The notes under the pieces are model-generated. The model was given only the letters and a program-made list of their open reading frames with translations, had not been told where the DNA came from and made no database searches. A program made the position numbers and the translations under genes. Positions 25,334-37,639 of a stretch of 64,000 bases of DNA are shown here, piece after piece (the stretch's first letter is position 1; each line of letters opens with the position of its first letter). This stretch comes from Thermothielavioides terrestris NRRL 8126. Taxonomy: Eukaryota; Ascomycota; Sordariomycetes; Sordariales; Chaetomiaceae. The DNA is taken from NCBI RefSeq assembly GCF_000226115.1, contig NC_016458.1:3568001-3632000 (forward strand), given 5' to 3'.

Positions 25334-28046
25334 TATTATTATTATTATTAATCTTATATCGAAGAGGCACCTAGTGCCTCGCCACTAAGGGCAAGCGGTC
25401 CCTCCACCTCTATATACACTACTTACGCGTAGCGCCCACACTACGTCCCTGCTACGTAGGGCGGGCCTCTCTGATTCCCCCTCTCCAACTCGCTAGAACT
25501 CACCTTTCCGGCCTAGTGGCGACAGAGACATAGCGGCCTATACGGCCCGTTGTACGCCATTTATGTATACAATACGCTCCTAGCGTAGGTACTATGGCCG
25601 CTAGGCGCGCCGTATACTCGCGAGGAGCGGCTAGAGGCCGAACTTCCTACGCCTTTTCCTCCTTTTACGCCTCCTATATGCGCCTAGGCTCTCTTAGCTA
25701 GCCGCCAAAGGCTCCTCTGCCGTACCGTCCTAGCTGCTACGCTCCTACTATATACCTACAACGCTCTCTACTGCTCCCTTATATCCTACTTCGCCCTCGA
25801 TATTTAGCTCGAGCACTAGCCGATACTCCTATAGGCGCCTAATGCGTATTAGCCATCCTATAATCCTCTAGGCGCCTCTCCTACTCCTAAGTAGTACAAG
25901 TAGTATATATCGGTCTTGGACGTAGAGCCTCCCTATAACGACTATAAGGTCTCTATAGTGTATTGTAAAGTAGGCGATAGTCTTAGGTACCTCGCTATAG
26001 TGGTAGAGCGGTATAGGTATATCCGGCACCCCCTTCTAGAATAGGAACTGCCTAAGGCTAATAGCCCTAGTATACGCCTATATAAAAAGAGAGCTCTACG
26101 CCTTACTAAGATCCTTATATACCTATACCATCTAGGTAAGAGGCTCTAAGTTGTATAGGTCTACTACCTCCCTATAGCGTACCCTCTCTAGCCTCCTAAT
26201 ATCTATACGACGTATCTACACCTCTCTATATATCTTCTATTCTTCTATTGTAGCTATATCTATATTGATATATAGCTATAGCTCCTAGGGCCTCTAATCG
26301 TCGTCCCTACTACTCTTGTCCTACGCCTCTTCTACTACTGCTAAGCAGTATATAAAGAGCTAGTCCTTAGCCTACCATTGCCTCTACTCTATAGGAGACT
26401 CCCTCGTAGCCAGTCCCACTAGTAGGGCACAGTATATACAACGCCGCTTCTTTAACCTTGACGCTACCTTCGTATAGATATCGTGTAGAAGCTATATAAA
26501 CCTAGTTTTCTAGAACCTTTGTTTAGTATATATCGCCTAGCGATTAAGGTATAGGTCGATAGGAGGTACCTAGGTCTCACTTTCTAGGTTGTAGACTAGT
26601 ATAGCCTTATATACACTAGCAATTATCTAGAGGTAGCCCAACTATATTACACTAAAGCTATATATAATCCTATAGGGGGTCCCTCCAATTGACGTTGAAG
26701 TATACTACGCTACTACCTTATATAAAAGGACGCTTCTAATGACCTTCGTATAGATCTCCTAAGCTTGTACGATATATACCCTATACGTCTTCGCTATAAG
26801 TCTTATAAGGGCAAACTTCTATATAGCCATCTTAGCTTTAACTGCCTTCTTATACGCTTAAAATAAAAGCTTGTAGTCTAGCTATACGCCTAGGAACCTC
26901 GTTGACTCTATAGATACGAGCCCTAGCTAACCTTCGCTAAGGATATTAACGACCTCTATACGTAGCCGCTATACCTTTATAAAGTAGATAAGCTTGCTCT
27001 TCGCTAGCTTGAACTATATCCCCTGTTCTATAGCCTATTTCTTATACTTAGTAAACCCCCTCTCTAGTATACAATAGTACGCTAGTATATCCTATCTGAA
27101 TATAAGGAGGTTGGTGTTATCTATATACCTGACCATCAAGAGCCTAGCGTACGCCTTAAGGGTATAGAACAAGGGGGTAATAAAGAGGATAAATAGCGCT
27201 AGTAATAGTAGCGAGCCCTATAGTATACCTTGCTATAGAGTCGTAGGCTTGGCTATAATCCCGTCGAACTATAGGCGCGCTATACGCTCCTCGAAGTAGC
27301 TCTTTAGGAGTATAATCAGCTTCTTCTTAAAGCCTAGTTCCTAGAGCGTATATAGTAGCCAAACCTAGTCGACCCAGTCAAAGGCGCCTTTTAAGTCTAG
27401 TTGCAATAGCGAAACGTAGGCGCTACGTACCTATATCGTCTTCACCGTATTAGTCACTACCTAGATCGCCACCTCTGTAGACCTATACTGCTAGAAGCCT
27501 ATCTATATCTCTGGAAGCAACTTATACGCCTCGGCTATATACATTACCTAGTCTACGATAGCCGCCTCGATAATCTTGCCTACTACGCTAAGTAGCGATA
27601 TTAGACGGTATACTCCTATCTCCATTAGCTATTCTAAAGACTTCCCTAGCTTCCTAAGGACGACTACCTATATAGCGTAGAATCTACGTAGGAAGTGCTC
27701 TAGCTTAAAACAGGCGTGTATAATCGCTATAAGCACCTTAGATAGCTTGCCCTCCTTGTTATAGGCCTTAAGGAACTTGTTGGTAAGGAGGTCCTCGCTA
27801 AGCGCTTTGTTTGATCCTACACGGCTTATAATCTCCGCAACTTCGGCATCGTAGACCTCCTAGTTGATAGGCGCAGTGTTGCGGAAAGACTCCTTAGGCC
27901 AATCTCGGTCGGGTATACTGTCGTGCCGCGTCTGTAGGGCGGGGAAGAAGCGCCCTGCTAGCGCCTCCGCCTTCTAGGCATATGTCATAGCGCTCTGGGG
28001 CTCGCCGGGTCCCAGCCGGAGCGCTGGTAGCGCTGGCGGCTCAGGG
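25334..28046 (-). mobile_element. LINE N, 5'-truncated copy inserted in gypsy1 integrase
   Basis: A 2,713-bp minus-strand copy flanked by the 14-bp TSD CTCTAAATATATAT at 25,320-25,333 and 28,047-28,060. It has a type 2 hairpin and a tail at 25,334-25,350. RIP is clearly weaker than in its sisters, above all in the right 200 bp (27,840-28,046), which is GC-rich. Confidence 0.9.
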
Positions 28047-28060
28047 CTCTAAATATATAT

Positions 28061-29026
28061 AATTTAAAGCAATATATTCAATAGGGGTAGAAGAGTATAC
28101 CCTTTAGTTCTATAATATATAGTAGCGCTTCTATAGGTTTTTAACTTAAATTATAATCGACTATAGATTAGATTAGTTAAATAGGTTCTAGACTATACTA
28201 TATAAAGCGATAAGGGTAGAGCAGCTCTTATCAACTTCTTACTATCCCTAGACGAATAGGGGAATAGAGTAGATTAACTAAGAGGTATAAGCTATCCTCT
28301 AGATCTTCGTCTCCTTTATATAGTATAACTAACCTAAATACCTCTTAGTCTACTAGTTTACATTTAATAATAGGGACTTATCTATAATTAGGGTAAGCTT
28401 AAACTACCTCCTCTATAGGTTTAATATAAGCTCTATACAACTTATTATAATCTCGATAGTACTTATAATAACCTTAGAAGACTATACTACTAGGTTCTTC
28501 TATTATATAAAGGAAGGAATAAAGTAGACTTAAATAGCTATTGTATATATATAGCAATGGTAGTAGACGAATATAAACCGCTCCTATTACCTAGCTAAGA
28601 GGTTTAAGGTAGGGGATAAGGTATAGCTCTCTCTATATAATATAAAGACGAACTACCTTAGTAAGAAACTCGATTAGCTAAATACTAAGTATAAGGTAGT
28701 TATAGTACCTACCCCTCTAATAGGAACGTTCAATATACTAAGTAGTCTATATCTAACCTTCTATATCGACCTAGTTGAGTAGGTAGCCTTCGATCTATTC
28801 CCTTTATAGAAAGTTATAGATAAGTGGCTAGACCCTATATAGGTTATATTGGAGGAGGGTGTTCTTTAGTAGGAGTATAGAGTAGAGGCGATCTTTAAAG
28901 CTTAGAACGCTAAGAGGAGAGGGAACAACTATAATATATATATTAAGTAGATAGGTTATAATAAACTAATATAGGAGCCTCTAAAGAACTTCTTAGATAC
29001 TACTATATTCAACAAGTTTAAATAGA
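28061..29026 (+). pseudogene. gypsy1 integrase C-terminal part with chromodomain
   Basis: Continues the integrase frame after LINE N. At 28,873-29,026 a chromodomain is readable: EYRVEAIF, then RRG, IK[W]IGY and [W]EPLKNF, where the two Trp codons are now TAG (TGG to TAG). In chromoviruses this domain reads histone H3 methylation and steers integration into heterochromatin. That function is family knowledge, not shown here. The frame runs on to the LINE D insertion at 29,100. Confidence 0.8.
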
Positions 29027-29100
29027 AATAGAGAGATATATAGTACAATAATAAGCTAGTATTAAGCTAGAGGAGGAAGGGAAAATATAATATTTATATA

Positions 29101-32100
29101 AAATATATTAATCGAATAAAAAGACAGGAGCTTCTTTGCATTTAAATGCCAACTGCGAAGGAACTGTTGAGCCAAAATCGAATCCGATAACGCAAGCGTA
29201 CTTAGTATACCCGATTACCCCTATCTATAATACTATAGAGGGGGCGTAGCGGCTACGTAGGTTGCAGTGGCGATAGCGGTAGTCTAATAGTAGGCGCTAC
29301 GAGTCGCGACGCTATAGCTAATATACGTAAGTACCCCGACCGATACGACCAAAGACTTAGGCTCCCTCCTATAGGAGCTACGAACGATTAGAATATATAT
29401 ACTAAGAGCGCTAGCAATAAAAGATCAAGGCTTTTATAAGAATTCTATACCTTAATGTCGCTAGAGATATAGCTATATATATAGGCTACTATATATATAT
29501 ACTATCGTAAGGTATTCTAAGATAAGCTAAACTACCCCTACAATATATATAAGCTATATAAAAGCGTCGACTATATAAAAGAGGAGGTTATATAGATTAA
29601 GAATAAGGTTAGGCTATAGGTAGGCGCTAGAGGTATATAGGTAAGGACCTAGGCCTAGGTAGTAGGGCAGGGCGTAGCTACGACGTTAGCGCCCTAGCTA
29701 TTTAAGAGCTATATACAATATATACTAAAGAAGCTATTTTATAAGCTTATAATCGACTTTAGGTAGGTACCTACAAATATTGTCAATAGGAGCGTAAAGA
29801 ATATAGTCTAAGTAGTAAATATAGCTATAGCTACGATAGGAGCGACTATAAAGGGCGGTAGAAGTGGCACTATTATAGTATAGAAGCTACTAAAGAGTAG
29901 GAATATAGTAGTTATATTTAAGGAGGATCGTTAGACGTAGTTCGCTAATAAGGACAATAAAGTATAGGTTACTACTATATTTAGAGCGACTACGATACTT
30001 AAGCGCTATACCTTTATAGTATTAGCGAAGGGTATATAGCTAGCTACTTTAGTGAAGTATAGAGATAACCTTAGCTATTTAGTAGCAGATTTAGCAAAAG
30101 AGAATAAAGTCTAGATCATATATATAAGGCTATATACACTATAGGGCAGTACTAAGGGCGATTAGGGGCTATAGACAATATATATATTAGTTGAGCTCTA
30201 TATAGTTAAAGAAGCTATAAGGCTTATCGATTAAGGTATTCTACTTAACTATATAGTCTACCTTTATAAATGCTTTAAAGGCGTAGTATATATAATCCTA
30301 TACTTTAAATATAGGAAATAGGGATATAAGGCGATATTCTATAAAGAGGAAGAGGTATACTATCTAGTTTACATCTATATAGCGTATAGTAATAGTAGTA
30401 CTATAAGGGAATAGGAGGTATAATACTTAGTAAAGACTGATCTAGCTAGGCACTAGCTAAAGTATATCAACTATAGGGGTACCTATATAGCCTTCGATAT
30501 AAGCTATAAAGTTATATAGAAATAGTGTAAACGTATAAGGGAACAGTTCCTTAACTACCTACTTACGTTCTATATACTCTAATCTTAGGTAATAATAGTA
30601 ATAGAGGTAAATATATAGTATAGAAGCTAGGAAGACGAGTTAGGGGAGTAGCGTCTAAAGAAGTGCTCTACTAAAGTAGGCTAGCCTACTAATATCTAGA
30701 GGGCAAGGCGCTCTAACAGTATAGACCTATTCTAGTTCGAAGTACTCTTGTAAACGTTCTAGGGAGCTAGAATATAAAATAGGAGCGCCACTTATATAGC
30801 GCCCCTATATAGTATAAGTATAGAGCTAGCCTTATAGCTTAATATAGTTATAACTAAGGGCCTCTATTCTATACTAAGTATATAGCTATAATACTAAGGG
30901 TGCTCTACTAGAATACCGATAGTAGTAGATACCACTTTAATTAGGCGCTAGAGGGGAGAGAGGAGTTCGACCTAGTAGCGATTTAAGAGCTACCGATCTA
31001 TTTGACTATAACCCTACCTACCTTGCCCTATAGGCGAGGTAGGCGGTATAAGATAATATATAACATTAGTAGAGTAGTGTTGTATATAAATAAGCGCCTT
31101 AACTATATAACGTAGTCTACTAAGGCTAGGGAAGACTAGGTAGTAGTAACGTTTAAAAAGGAGGGGTCGGACTCCCTTATAGTATAGTCTATCTATTTGT
31201 CTAATTAGGAACTAGGGTAGCAATCGCTACTTTACGCCTTAGTAAAGTAGGAGCTAAAAGGGTGTAATATACTTATAAGCGACTTCAACGCCTACTATCT
31301 AATATAGGATAAGTATAATAGAACCTTTTAATTAGTAAGTATACTACTCTAGATTATAGTAAAATAGGAGCTTAAGCTCTATATATTTTATAGTATATCT
31401 ACCTAGGTTTAGTAAGGCAATAGAGATAGTACAATCGATTATATCTAGGTAATATAGGGCAGTAGTACCTAGTAGCTAGGGCTACTCAACTTAGTAGGCT
31501 TAGACTATATACCCTAGATAGCTAAAGTACTACTAAGGGAGAGTAGTAGTAGAGCCGCTATACTACTAGGCTATAGCTAGGCGCTATTAGACTATAAGAG
31601 GTACGAAGCTAAGGTGTAGTTCTTTACTTTATTAGGGGAGGTCAATATAGTAAAGTAGCTTAAAGATATAGTAAATACCCTAATATATAAGCTAACTAAT
31701 ATTATAGATATAGTAGCGTTGTACTAGAAGTTTAATTAGGGATCCTATATACTATAATAGAACTTCGAAGTTAACGAAGTAATATAGGAAGCGAGGAGGG
31801 CTAAGTACACTTAGCGATTAAGCTATATAGCAAGCTCCTAAACGTACTACTATAAAGTAGTATAGTAGTTCGAACGTTGCGCTAGGCGGTTGTAGACGCT
31901 ATATTAGCGCTACTCTCTCGCTAGAGCGTTAAAAGAGTAGAAGCTAATATAGGATATCGAGAGGTAGGTATAGCTTTAAAGCTATTAATGCCCTAAACCT
32001 CTAGTATTACTAGCGCTCTAGCTAGGGCTTAGTAAGCCCTAGAGTATAGTAATATACGCCTAGAAGGCTAAGGCGCTAGTAGGGCACTTCTTTCCTATAC

Positions 32101-34687
32101 TATAGGCGTAGTATAATAGTATCCTCGACCGAGACTAGCCTAAAGGGTCTTTTCGCAATATTACGCCTATTAACTAGGAGGTTAGCGATACTAAGGTTAT
32201 AGAGATTATAAACTATATAGGATTAAATAAGGCGTCTAGTAAGGACCTCTTTACTAATAAGTTCCTTAAGGCCTATAATAAGGAGAATAAGCTATTAGAG
32301 GTGCTTATAGCGATTATATATACTTGTTTTAAGCTAGAGCACTTCCTATATAGATTCTATACTATATAGGTAGTCGTCCTTAGGAAGCTAGGGAAGTCTC
32401 TAGAATAGCTAATAGAGATAAAGGTGTACTACCTAATATTGCTACTTAGTATAATAGGTAAAATTATTGAAGTAGCTATTGTAGACTAGGTAATATATAT
32501 AGCTAAAGCGTATAAGCTACTTCTAGAGATGTAGATAGGCTTCTAGTAGTATAGGTCTATAGAAGTAGTAATCTAGGTAGTAACTAATATAGTAAAGACG
32601 ATATAGATATATAGCGTCTATACTTCGTTATTATAGCTAGACTTAAAAGGCGCTTTCAACTAGGTCGACTAGATCTAGCTACTATATACGCTTTAGGAAC
32701 TAGGCTTCGAAAGGAAGTTGATTATACTTCTAAAGAGCTACTTCGAGGATTATATAGTATACCTATAGTTTAATAGGATTATAGCTAAGCCAACGACCTT
32801 ATAGCAAGGTATACTATAGGGTTCGCTACTATCGCTAACACTATTTATCCTCTTTATTACCCCTCTATTCTATACCTTTAAGGCGTATACTAGGCTCCTA
32901 ATGGTTAGGTATATAGATAATACTAACCTTCTTATATTTAAATAGGATATACTAGTATACTATTGTATACTAGAGAGAGGGTTTACTAAGTATAAGAAAT
33001 AGACTATAGAACAAGGGATATAGTTTAAACTAGTAAAGAGCAAGCTTATCCACTTTATAAAGGCGTAGCGGCTATATATAGAGGTCGTTAATATCTTTAG
33101 CGAAGGTTAGCTAGGGCTTACACCTATAGAGTTAGCGAGGTTCCTAGATATATAGCTAGACTATAAGCTCTTGTTTCGAATATCTAAGAAGGTAGTCGAA
33201 GCTAAAATAGCTATATAGAAATTTACCTTTATAAGACTTATAGCAAAGACATATAAAGTATATATTGTATAAGCTTAGGAGATTTATATAAAGGTTATTA
33301 GGAGTATCCTTTTATATAGGGTAGTAGCGTAGTATACTCTAACGCTAATTAAAGGGACCCTTTGTAGGATCGTATATAGCTTTAGTATAATGTAGTTGGG
33401 CTACCTCTAGGTAGTTGCTAGTATATATAAGGCTACGCTAGTCTATAACCTAGAAAGTAAGATATAGGTACCCTCTATCGACCTATACCTCAACCGCTAG
33501 GCGGTATATATCGAATAGAGGCTCTAGAAAACTAGGCTTATATAGCTTCTATACAATATCTATATAAAGGTAGCGTCAAGGTTAAAGAAGCAACGCTATA
33601 TACGCTATACCCTAGTAGTAGAACTAGCTATAAGGGAGTCTCCTATAGAATAGAGGCAATAGTAGGCTAAGGACTAGCTCCTTATATACCGCCTAGCGAT
33701 AGTAGTAGAGGCGTAGAACAAGAGCGATAAGAATAGCGATTAGAGACCTTAGGAGCTATAGCTATATACTAACGTAGATATAGCTATAATAGAGGAGTAG
33801 AAGATATATAGAGAGATATAGATATACTATATAGATACTAAGAGGCTAGAGAGGGCGCACTATAGGGAAGTGGTAGACCTATACAACTTAGAGCCTCTTA
33901 CCTAGGTGCTATAGGTATATAAGGATCTTAGTAAAGTGTAGAGCTCCCTCCTTATATAGACGTATATTAGGGCTATTGGCCTTAGGCAATTCCTATTTTA
34001 GAAGGGGGTACTAGATATACCTATACTACTCTACTGCTATAGCGAGGTACCTAAGATCGTTGTCTACTTTACGATATACTATAAAGACCCTATAGTTGCT
34101 ATAGGAAGGCCCTACATCTAAGACCGATATACACTATTTATATTGCTTAGGAGTAGAAGAGGCGCCTAAAGGATTATAGGATAGCTAATACGTACTAGGC
34201 GCCTATAGGAGTACTGGCTAGCGTTTGAGCTAAATGTCGAGGGCAAGGCAGGATATAAGGGAGTGGTAGAGAGCGTTATAGGTATATAGTAGGAGCGTAG
34301 TAGCTAGGACGGTATAGTAGATGAGCCTTTAGCGGCTAGCTATAAGAACTTAGGCGTAGGTAAAAGGTGTAAGAGGAGGAGGAAGAGGCGTAGAAAGGTC
34401 GGCCTCTAGCCGCTCTTCGCAAGTATATAGCGCGCTTAGCGGCTATAGTACCTACGCTAGGAGCGTATTATATATATAAATAGTACGTATTAGGCCGTAT
34501 AGGCTACTATATCTTTGTCGCTACTAGGCTAAGAAGGTGAGTTCTAGCGAGTTAGAGAGAAGGAATTAAGGAGGCCTACCCTATATAGTAGGAACGTAGT
34601 GTAGGCGCTATATATAAATAGTATATATAGAGGTGGAGAGACCGCTTGCCTTTAGTAGCGAGGTACTAAGTGCCTCTTCGGTGTAAG

Positions 34688-34717
<30 letters not shown>
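29101..34717 (+). mobile_element. LINE D, full-length copy inserted in gypsy1
   Basis: A 5,617-bp plus-strand copy. Its TSD AATATTTATATA lies at 29,089-29,100 and 34,718-34,729, where the first three bases are ambiguous with the AAT tail. It has the conserved 5' UTR, ORF1 region, ORF2 with endonuclease and RT, and type 2 hairpin just before a long (AAT)n tail at 34,689-34,720. All frames are RIP-broken. Confidence 0.9.
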
Positions 34718-34721
<4 letters not shown>

Positions 34722-34729
34722 TTTATATA

Positions 34730-36013
34730 TAGACTACCCTATAAGAAATAACAACGATAAAACGAATATAGCTTAGTATTACTACTAGGTATATAGTTAC
34801 TTTAATATATTTAGCTATAGCCTTATTATAAAAAAATAATAAAAACAATATAAATGTAGAGAGGCTCTAACGTATTAACTAGGTCTCCTTCCTTAGATAT
34901 AGGTAGTCCTTTAGCCTTATCCTAGCGTTAATCCTATAGTACTATAGGATACTTAGGTATAAGCTAAGGGGAAGTAGGGTTAACGGCTAATGTATTATCT
35001 ACTCTAGGATCTCCGAAGTAGAGCGAAGGCGGATATTAAAGTTGCTATAGCTACTTTAGTCGATAGGTTAGTTCGATAATAGGTTAAAACGTAGAATAAA
35101 GTAGGAATAGAGCTATAGTAGAGGATAGAGCTATCTCTAGCCCTATTCTATAGCCTCTTCGTCTTTAAATAGCACTATATCGCCAATAGACAAGTACTTA
35201 ATACCCTTGTTAAACAACGAGAGTACCTTTATAATTAGCTATCTGTTGGACCTACTAGGGGTCTAGGGAAAGGGATTAGCACGTTTATAAGGGATATAGA
35301 CGAGGTTCTTAATAGAAGAGGATAAATAGCGCTAAGGATATAGGATAAAGGGAACTAGGACAACGTTATATTTAATAGAAGTTGTACTATAGCCGTTTTA
35401 TAGAGAGGGGCTAGACTATAGTGAACTTAAAATATAGTTAATAAGACAGTTATTAGTATTAACAACTATTATAATAGTATTGACTAGATAGTATATATTA
35501 CGTTAGTAGGCTTTTTTATTATTTATTAAACAATAAGTTAAGTAGGTAGCTAGTTAGGTAGAGTAGTCTAGGGAGGAGGTAGGCGGATTATAGGGCATTA
35601 AAGCCCTATAGTAGCTTAGTATAGTAGGGGAGGCGACTAGGGTCTAGGGGATAGTATAAGTTAAAGTCTATTTAATAGCGAATAAAGGGAGTAGTACTAG
35701 CTAAATAGGGATATAATACGTCTATATATTGTTAAAAGTAGTTTAGAAAGACTATATCAACTTCTAGAATTTATATTTAAAGACTATATAGTAAATAGGC
35801 TATAAGCTTATCTTCTTCTAGGCTAGGGTCTTAATAGCCTAGCTTATATTATATACTTTAAGGATTTTCTTTAGACTAGACTAAAGGCAGGAGTTTATTA
35901 CTTATAATATAGAGTTCTAATTATATATAGTATAGGCCCTCTAATATTTCTTATAGGATTTACTATAATTAGGAGTATATTCGACCTTAGTGCTATTAAA
36001 AAGGCGAATAATA
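34730..36013 (+). other. gypsy1 internal region after the integrase, unassigned
   Basis: Lies between LINEs D and E and was joined to 41,643-42,509 before E inserted. Together they make about 2.2 kb between the integrase chromodomain and the 3' LTR. I recognise no domain on either strand. Long TGA-free frames exist on the minus strand (about 35,160-35,880), but TGA is scarce everywhere in this TpG-depleted DNA, so that is not evidence for a gene. Confidence 0.5.
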
Positions 36014-36229
36014 TACTATATATAGAAGGGAATTTAAATCTAAAGAGGCTTCTTCGTACTTAAACGCCGATTGCGAAAGAACCGTTGAGCTAAAATCGAA
36101 TCCGACAACGCGAGCGTACTTAGTATACCCGATTACCCCTATCTATAATATCGTAGAGAGGGCGTAGTAGCTACGTAGATCGTAGTGGCGATAGCGGTAG
36201 TCTGATAGTAGGCGCTATAGGTCGCGACA

Positions 36230-37560
36230 CTGCGGCTAACGTATATAAGTACCTTGACCAACGCAACTGAAGACTTAGGCTCCCTCCTATAGGAGCTATA
36301 AACGATTGGAATATATATACTAAAGGCGCTAGCGATAAAAGATCAAGGCTTTTATAAGAATTCTATACCTTAGTATTGCTAGAGATATAGCTATATATAT
36401 AGGCTACTATATATATATACTACTATAAGGTATTTTAAAATGAGCTAAACTACCTCTATAATATATATAAGCTATATAAAAGCGTTGACTATATAAAAGA
36501 GGAGGTTATATAGATTAAGAACAAGGTTGGGCTATAAATAGGCGCTAAGGGTATATAGGCAAGGACCTAGGCCTAGGTAGTAGAGTAGGGTATAGCTACG
36601 ACGTTGGCGTCCTAGCTACTTAAGAGCTATATACAATATATACTAAAGAAGCTGTTTTATAAGCTTATAGTCAACCTTAGGTAGATACCTATAGATATTG
36701 TGAATAAGAGTATAGAGGATATAGTCTATATAGTAAATATAGCTATAGCTATAATAGGAGCGACTATAGGGGGCGGTAGAAGTAGCGCTATTGCAATATA
36801 AAAGCTATTGAAGAGTAGGAATATAGTAGTTATATTCAAGGAGGATCGCTAAACGTAGTTTGTTAATAAGGACAATAAAGCGTAGGTTATCGTTATATTC
36901 GAGGCAATTATAGTATTTTAGCGCTATACCTTTGTAATACTAGTGAAGGGTATATAGCTAGCTACTTTAACGAGGTATAGGGATAACCTTAGCTACCTAG
37001 TAGTGGACTTAGCGAGAGAGAATAAGGTCTAAATCGTGTATATAAAGCTATATATACTATAAGGTAGTACTAAAGGTGATTAGAGGCTATAGACGATATA
37101 TATATTAGTCGAGCTTTATATAGTTAAGGAAGCTATAAAGCTTATTGATCAAAGTGTTCTACTCGACTATATAGTCTACCTTTATAAACGTTTCGAAGGC
37201 GCTATATATATAATCCTATACTTTAAATATAGGAAGTAGGGGTATAAGACGATATTCTATAAGAAGGAGAAGGTATACTATCTAGTCTATATCTATATAG
37301 TATATAGCGATAGTAGTACTATAAAGGAGCAAAAGGTATAATGCCTAATAAAGACTAACCTAGCTAGGCACTAGCTAAAGTACGTTAACTATAGGGGAGC
37401 CTATATAGCTTTCGATATAAGCTATAAGGTTATATAAAAGTAGTATAAACGTATAAGAGAGTAGTTCCTTAACCACCTATTTACGTTCTATATACCTTAA
37501 CCTTAGGTAATAGTGATAATAGAGGCGAATATATAGTATAGAAGCTAGGAAAATAAGTCA
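36230..37560 (+). pseudogene. LINE E ORF1 (Tad-like, RNA-binding protein region)
   Basis: The first ORF of Tad-clade LINEs encodes a nucleic-acid-binding protein of the RNP. Limits are approximate. The clearest conserved stretch, at about 37,355-37,450, reads TNLARHQLKYVNYRGAYIAF. The same stretch can be read in LINEs D and G. RIP stops are frequent. I do not see an intact CCHC knuckle here. Confidence 0.6.
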
Positions 37561-37639
37561 AGGGAGTAGCGCCTAAGGAAGCGCTCTATTAAGGTAGGCT
37601 AGCCTACTAATATCTAGAGGGCAAGGCGCTCTAATAGTA

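Noticed and set aside
35160..35880. Long minus-strand frame without TGA, interrupted only by TAA/TAG, suggesting a damaged gene
   Set aside because: TpG is depleted throughout the RIP block, so TGA is rare in every frame and strand; no domain was recognised.
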